From: Erinaceus europaeus
Lineage: Eukaryota; Chordata; Mammalia; Eulipotyphla; Erinaceidae
Direction: 5' to 3'
Assembly: GCF_950295315.1 (NCBI RefSeq)
Contig: NC_080170.1
Location: 94,472,054-94,536,053 of the forward strand
DNA: 64,000 bases
The notes beneath the pieces are model-generated. The model had not been told where the DNA came from and ran no database searches. It was given only the letters and a program-made list of their open reading frames with translations. Position numbers and translations under genes: made by a program. Positions 63,384-64,000 of this stretch are shown one piece after another (the stretch's first letter is position 1; each line of letters opens with the position of its first letter).

Positions 63384-64000
63384 AGCTTGATGTTTTTAGT
63401 GTTTCTGATGAATTGTTTTTTATATCAGATAAATACAGTTATATCTCTTAAAGTATGTTCAACGGTTATTTTTTTACATACATATATACACATTGTATAA
63501 TGGTGATTATGAATGATTAAAACCTTTAAATTGAAGGTAATGTTTAATAAAATAATTAAAATATTTACTTTTGAAGGAGCTTTTGCTAACTGTTACATAT
63601 GTCAAACTTCCACCTGGAAGTTTTTTTCTTACTGTGCCTTCGTTAAGTCTATCTATGTGACCTATATTTTCTGTAACTTTATCCAAAGTTACATTTTTTT
63701 TTCAAAAAGAATAAGAAAAAACTTCACTGTGCTAATTAATGTTTGAAGTTGATTATCTGTCATGAGTGTTTCATTGACCAGGATGAATTTATAGGGTATA
63801 TGTTATTTATGATATGTGGTCACTAAGTCGGTCACTCACATTTGACTCACATTTGACAGTAACTTCATATATGATTCAGTTCTACTTTTGTTTTTTCCCC
63901 TTGTAACAAGGTACCAATTTAACTAAGGAATTATTTTGTTATTTCTTAGCATATGGGATATGACATATCATGTGAAGTTCATCCTGACAGTAGTGGTGAT
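63384..64000 (+). other. IFT57: IFT57 3' untranslated region (continues past the window)
   Basis: AT-rich sequence after the stop with no further exon-like splice sites and no recognisable repeat. The length of the UTR cannot be set from sequence alone. One canonical AATAAA lies at 63546-63551. Confidence 0.6.
63546..63551 (+). promoter_or_regulatory. IFT57: Candidate polyadenylation signal AATAAA
   Basis: The first canonical AATAAA downstream of the stop (about 163 nt). T-rich sequence follows at some distance. The surrounding DNA is very AT-rich, so chance occurrence is possible, and other signals may lie beyond the window. Confidence 0.35.

Larger units (their letters stand above)
56003..61907 (-). 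mobile_element. Near full-length L1 (about 5.9 kb), reverse, defective
   Basis: 3' end at 56003 (ATCCCTCAATAAAGAAATTT, reverse), 5' end near 61907. Order on the minus strand: 5' UTR about 61907-61150; ORF1 about 61150-60238 (C-terminal block [20 protein letters not shown]); ORF2 about 60180-56260, with endonuclease motifs [25 protein letters not shown] and SDH, RT blocks [17 protein letters not shown] and FADN, and the C-terminal [18 protein letters not shown]2 is cut by several frameshifts and stops. The RT motif reads FADN instead of FADD, so it is inactive. Possible flanking duplication: CTTGAGAGCATA at 55991-56002 and CTCAAGAGCATA at 61908-61919. It is antisense to IFT57. Confidence 0.93.

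Noticed and set aside
1..64000. Search for CRISPR arrays, operons, phage or toxin-antitoxin type systems
   Set aside because: The window is mammalian intronic DNA; the direct repeats are microsatellites and dispersed retroposons with no regular spacer structure.

Overview
The window is a piece of a mammalian nuclear genome. It holds one recognisable protein-coding gene, IFT57 (intraflagellar transport protein 57, also called HIPPI), on the + strand. Nine or ten of its small exons are spread over about 61 kb, from the second coding exon (2175) to the stop codon (63383). The first coding exon and promoter lie upstream of base 1. All visible splice sites are GT-AG. The assembled protein closely follows the vertebrate IFT57 sequence to its C-terminus. 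The one defect is an assembly gap of 200 Ns (6568-6767), which removes the 3' end of the exon that starts at 6493.

The species is most probably a hedgehog (Erinaceus type). Dozens of tRNA-headed SINEs carry the left end, the CTGCAGGTG middle and the ACAACAATAA or AATAAATA tails that I associate with Erinaceus SINEs. The L1 3' end (CCCCAATAAAGAAATT) and a further repeat family also look lineage specific. Species assignment is by recognition, not by a database search.

Layout: 1-2174 is intron 1 with hAT (MER5-like) relics and SINEs. 2175-11799 holds exons 2-5, with a truncated L1 at 4.6-5.8 kb and the N gap. 11800-31482 is a 19.7 kb intron dense in SINEs. It contains a small mariner-type palindromic element, four copies of an unclassified retroposon, old L1 pieces, MIR and L2, and two sequences with an RTE-type 3' end. 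Exon 6 is at 31483-31605. 31606-50597 is a second intron of about 19 kb, with SINEs, an old L1 with microsatellites (42-45 kb), and repeat-poor blocks at 37.8-40.9 kb and 47-50.6 kb. Exons 7-9 lie at 50598-52964. The 9.2 kb intron that follows is dominated by two young L1s antisense to the gene: one truncated and joined to a SINE, one about 5.9 kb and near full length. Exons 10-11 and the 3' UTR close the window.

The IFT57 product is a subunit of the peripheral IFT-B (IFT-B2) complex needed to build cilia. The rest of the window is intronic DNA shaped by successive LINE and SINE insertions. I found no operon, CRISPR array, phage or other prokaryote-type system. The observations most worth checking are the RTE-type fragment with a clean 8-bp target duplication, an L1+SINE block bounded by one 16-bp duplication, a SINE insertion that seems to carry transduced 3' flank, a mariner-type miniature element and the unclassified retroposon family.
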